In this document: positions 7,112-7,834 of the stretch, one piece after another | Position numbering within the stretch: the first letter of the stretch is position 1 | Layout of the letters: every line of letters starts with the position of its first letter | The notes under the pieces: generated by a model | Databases searched by the model: none | Told to the model about the DNA's origin: nothing | The model's input: the letters and a program-made list of their open reading frames with translations, nothing else | From: TMED26 sp002694075 | GTDB taxonomy: Bacteria; Pseudomonadota; Alphaproteobacteria; Thalassobaculales; Thalassobaculaceae | Length of the DNA stretch: 7,834 nucleotides | Reading direction: 5' to 3' | Assembly (NCBI GenBank): GCA_036160575.1 | Contig: JAYYDT010000088.1 | Location: forward strand, 1 to 7,834 | Position numbers and translations under genes: made by a program

Positions 7112-7560
7112 ATGAACCGACTGACCAAACCGCGATCGGCCATGATCGCCGCCGCCCTCGCCACTGGCGTGACCTGGACGCAGCCGCTGTCCGCCGGCCA
7201 GGTTGACATCACCGTGACCGGCGTCACCGCGCCCACGGGGTTCATCATGATTGGCGTGGCCGACGCCGCCGGCGCGAATGAATTCCCCGTCCCAAAACCT
7301 GGGCCGCCAACGTCCGCTTGCCGGCGCGACAGGGCGAGGTTGTTAAAACCCTGACCATGCCGCCGGGACGTTACGCGGTCGCCGTCTACCATGACCGTGA
7401 CAATAGCGGAAAATTGGAAACCGGCGCCTTTGGCATTCCGAAGGAGCCGGTCGGGTTTTCCAATAACCCGACCTTCCTTTTCGGTCCGCCGTCCTTCGCC
7501 GCGGCTGCTATTCAGCTGGGCGACACAGCCCGCCGCCTGACCATCGAATTGGTGGAATGA
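7112..7560 (+). pseudogene. DUF2141-family secreted protein, frameshifted
   Basis: Two frames together encode a DUF2141-type protein of about 149 residues. The first part (7112 onward) has a signal peptide (MNRLTKPRSAMIAAALATG..., likely cleavage near SAG/QV) and the first strands, DITVTGVTAPTGFIMIGVAD. From about 7294 the family continuation is in the next frame: LTMPPGRYAVAVYHDRDNSG, GIPKEPVGFSNN, GPPSFAAAA. These are the family hallmarks (PPG-x-YA, HD-x-N/D-x-N/S-G, GIPKE-x-GFSNN). A missing base in the AAAA run at 7294-7297 would restore one frame (NEFPVP-KTWAANVRLP). Read as given, the first frame runs out of frame to a TGA at 7352-7354. DUF2141 proteins are exported beta-rich proteins of unknown function. 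It lies immediately before a carotenoid-oxygenase gene. A sequencing error is an alternative to real decay. Confidence 0.8.
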
Positions 7561-7562
7561 CC

Positions 7563-7834
7563 ATGGCGACCGCGGAGATGGGATGCTGGCGTTTTCTGGC
7601 GCTGGCCGCCGGCGGGGCGGTCACCCTTAGCGGCGTGGCGGCGGTTGGCGCCGCCGAGCCCAGCGCGCGGGACGACCCCTGGCAAGCTGCGTTTGAGGAG
7701 GCCCGGACCCGCCAGCCCTAGTTGGCCGGCTATGACAGCGCGCCGCTCGCCGGGTACGGTCCCCTCACCCTGCCGCTGCCAAAGGGGTGGCCAACTTTCC
7801 TCACCGGGACGCTTTATCGTAACGGCCCGGCCTT
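7563..7834 (+). pseudogene. Carotenoid oxygenase (RPE65/CCD) family gene, amber codon at 53, 3' end outside the window
   Basis: Carotenoid cleavage oxygenases use an iron held by four histidines to split carotenoids, apocarotenoids or stilbenes. Only the N-terminus is visible. After a hydrophobic, probably exported leader (FLALAAGGAVTLSGVAAVGA) comes DDPWQAAFEEARTRQP. An in-frame TAG (7719-7721) follows, then the same frame continues with LAGYDSAPLAGYGPLTLPLP and PTFLTGTLYRNGPA. The G-x-L-Y-R-N-G-P motif is the hallmark near the N-terminus of this family. A TGG-to-TAG change would explain the stop. ATG 7563 is preceded by GGTGGA with 6-nt spacing; an in-frame ATG at 7557 overlaps the DUF2141 stop (ATGA), indicating coupling. 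The catalytic histidines lie beyond the window, so whether the rest is intact is unknown. A leader peptide is uncommon in this mostly cytosolic family. Confidence 0.75.

Noticed and set aside
7285..7320. Programmed ribosomal frameshift in the DUF2141 gene
   Set aside because: There is no convincing slippery heptamer with a downstream structure, the family has no known recoding, and a one-base deletion in an A-run is simpler.
7719..7721. Recoded UAG (suppression or pyrrolysine) in the carotenoid-oxygenase gene
   Set aside because: Nothing in the window suggests amber recoding: rpoN also ends in TAG as a normal stop, and the adjacent gene is independently broken.
1..7834. CRISPR arrays, insertion sequences, tRNA or rRNA genes
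   Set aside because: Reading by eye, I found no regularly spaced repeats, transposase motifs, terminal inverted repeats or recognisable RNA genes.

Overview
The window is GC-rich, densely packed bacterial DNA. Gene content and order point to an alphaproteobacterium, probably of Rhodospirillales type: an RNase D-like exonuclease followed by lptC-lptA-lptB-rpoN, a flagellar fliG, and a PhyH-type dioxygenase. The placement rests on gene order and protein character only, because there is no rRNA or other marker in the window.

Layout. Positions 1-621 hold the 3' two thirds of fliG (flagellar rotor switch), cut by the window edge. A PhyH-family Fe(II)/2-oxoglutarate dioxygenase (622-1443, minus) converges on it with no gap; the two stop codons form TGATCA. 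A 166-bp divergent spacer (1444-1609) carries a plausible sigma70-type promoter for the rightward genes. The rightward block is a short RNase D-like 3'-5' exonuclease (1610-2221), a 140-bp gap with a small hairpin and a 13-codon upstream ORF, then lptC (2362-3048), lptA (3045-3869), lptB (3894-4670) and rpoN (4694-6223). LptB is the ATPase, LptC the bitopic membrane anchor and LptA the periplasmic bridge of lipopolysaccharide export; rpoN encodes sigma54. The hpf and ptsN genes that usually follow rpoN are absent here. Instead rpoN meets, tail to tail with a 4-bp overlap, a membrane-anchored LytTR transcription regulator (6220-7032, minus).

Divergent from the LytTR gene is an accessory pair whose genes both look damaged. 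A secreted DUF2141 protein (7112-7560) is split by an apparent 1-nt deletion near an A-run at 7294-7297. A carotenoid-oxygenase family gene (7563 to the window end) has an in-frame amber codon at 7719-7721. The two lesions lie about 420 bp apart. This suggests decay of an exported carotenoid/apocarotenoid-related operon, or poor local sequence quality.

The core of the window (flagellum, Lpt, sigma54) is conserved and ordinary. The most unusual parts are the LytTR/DUF2141/carotenoid-oxygenase module with its paired lesions, the clear internal duplication in LptA, and the ambiguous translation start of LptC. I saw no tRNA, rRNA, CRISPR array, insertion sequence or phage gene. No stretch over 300 bp lacks a gene.
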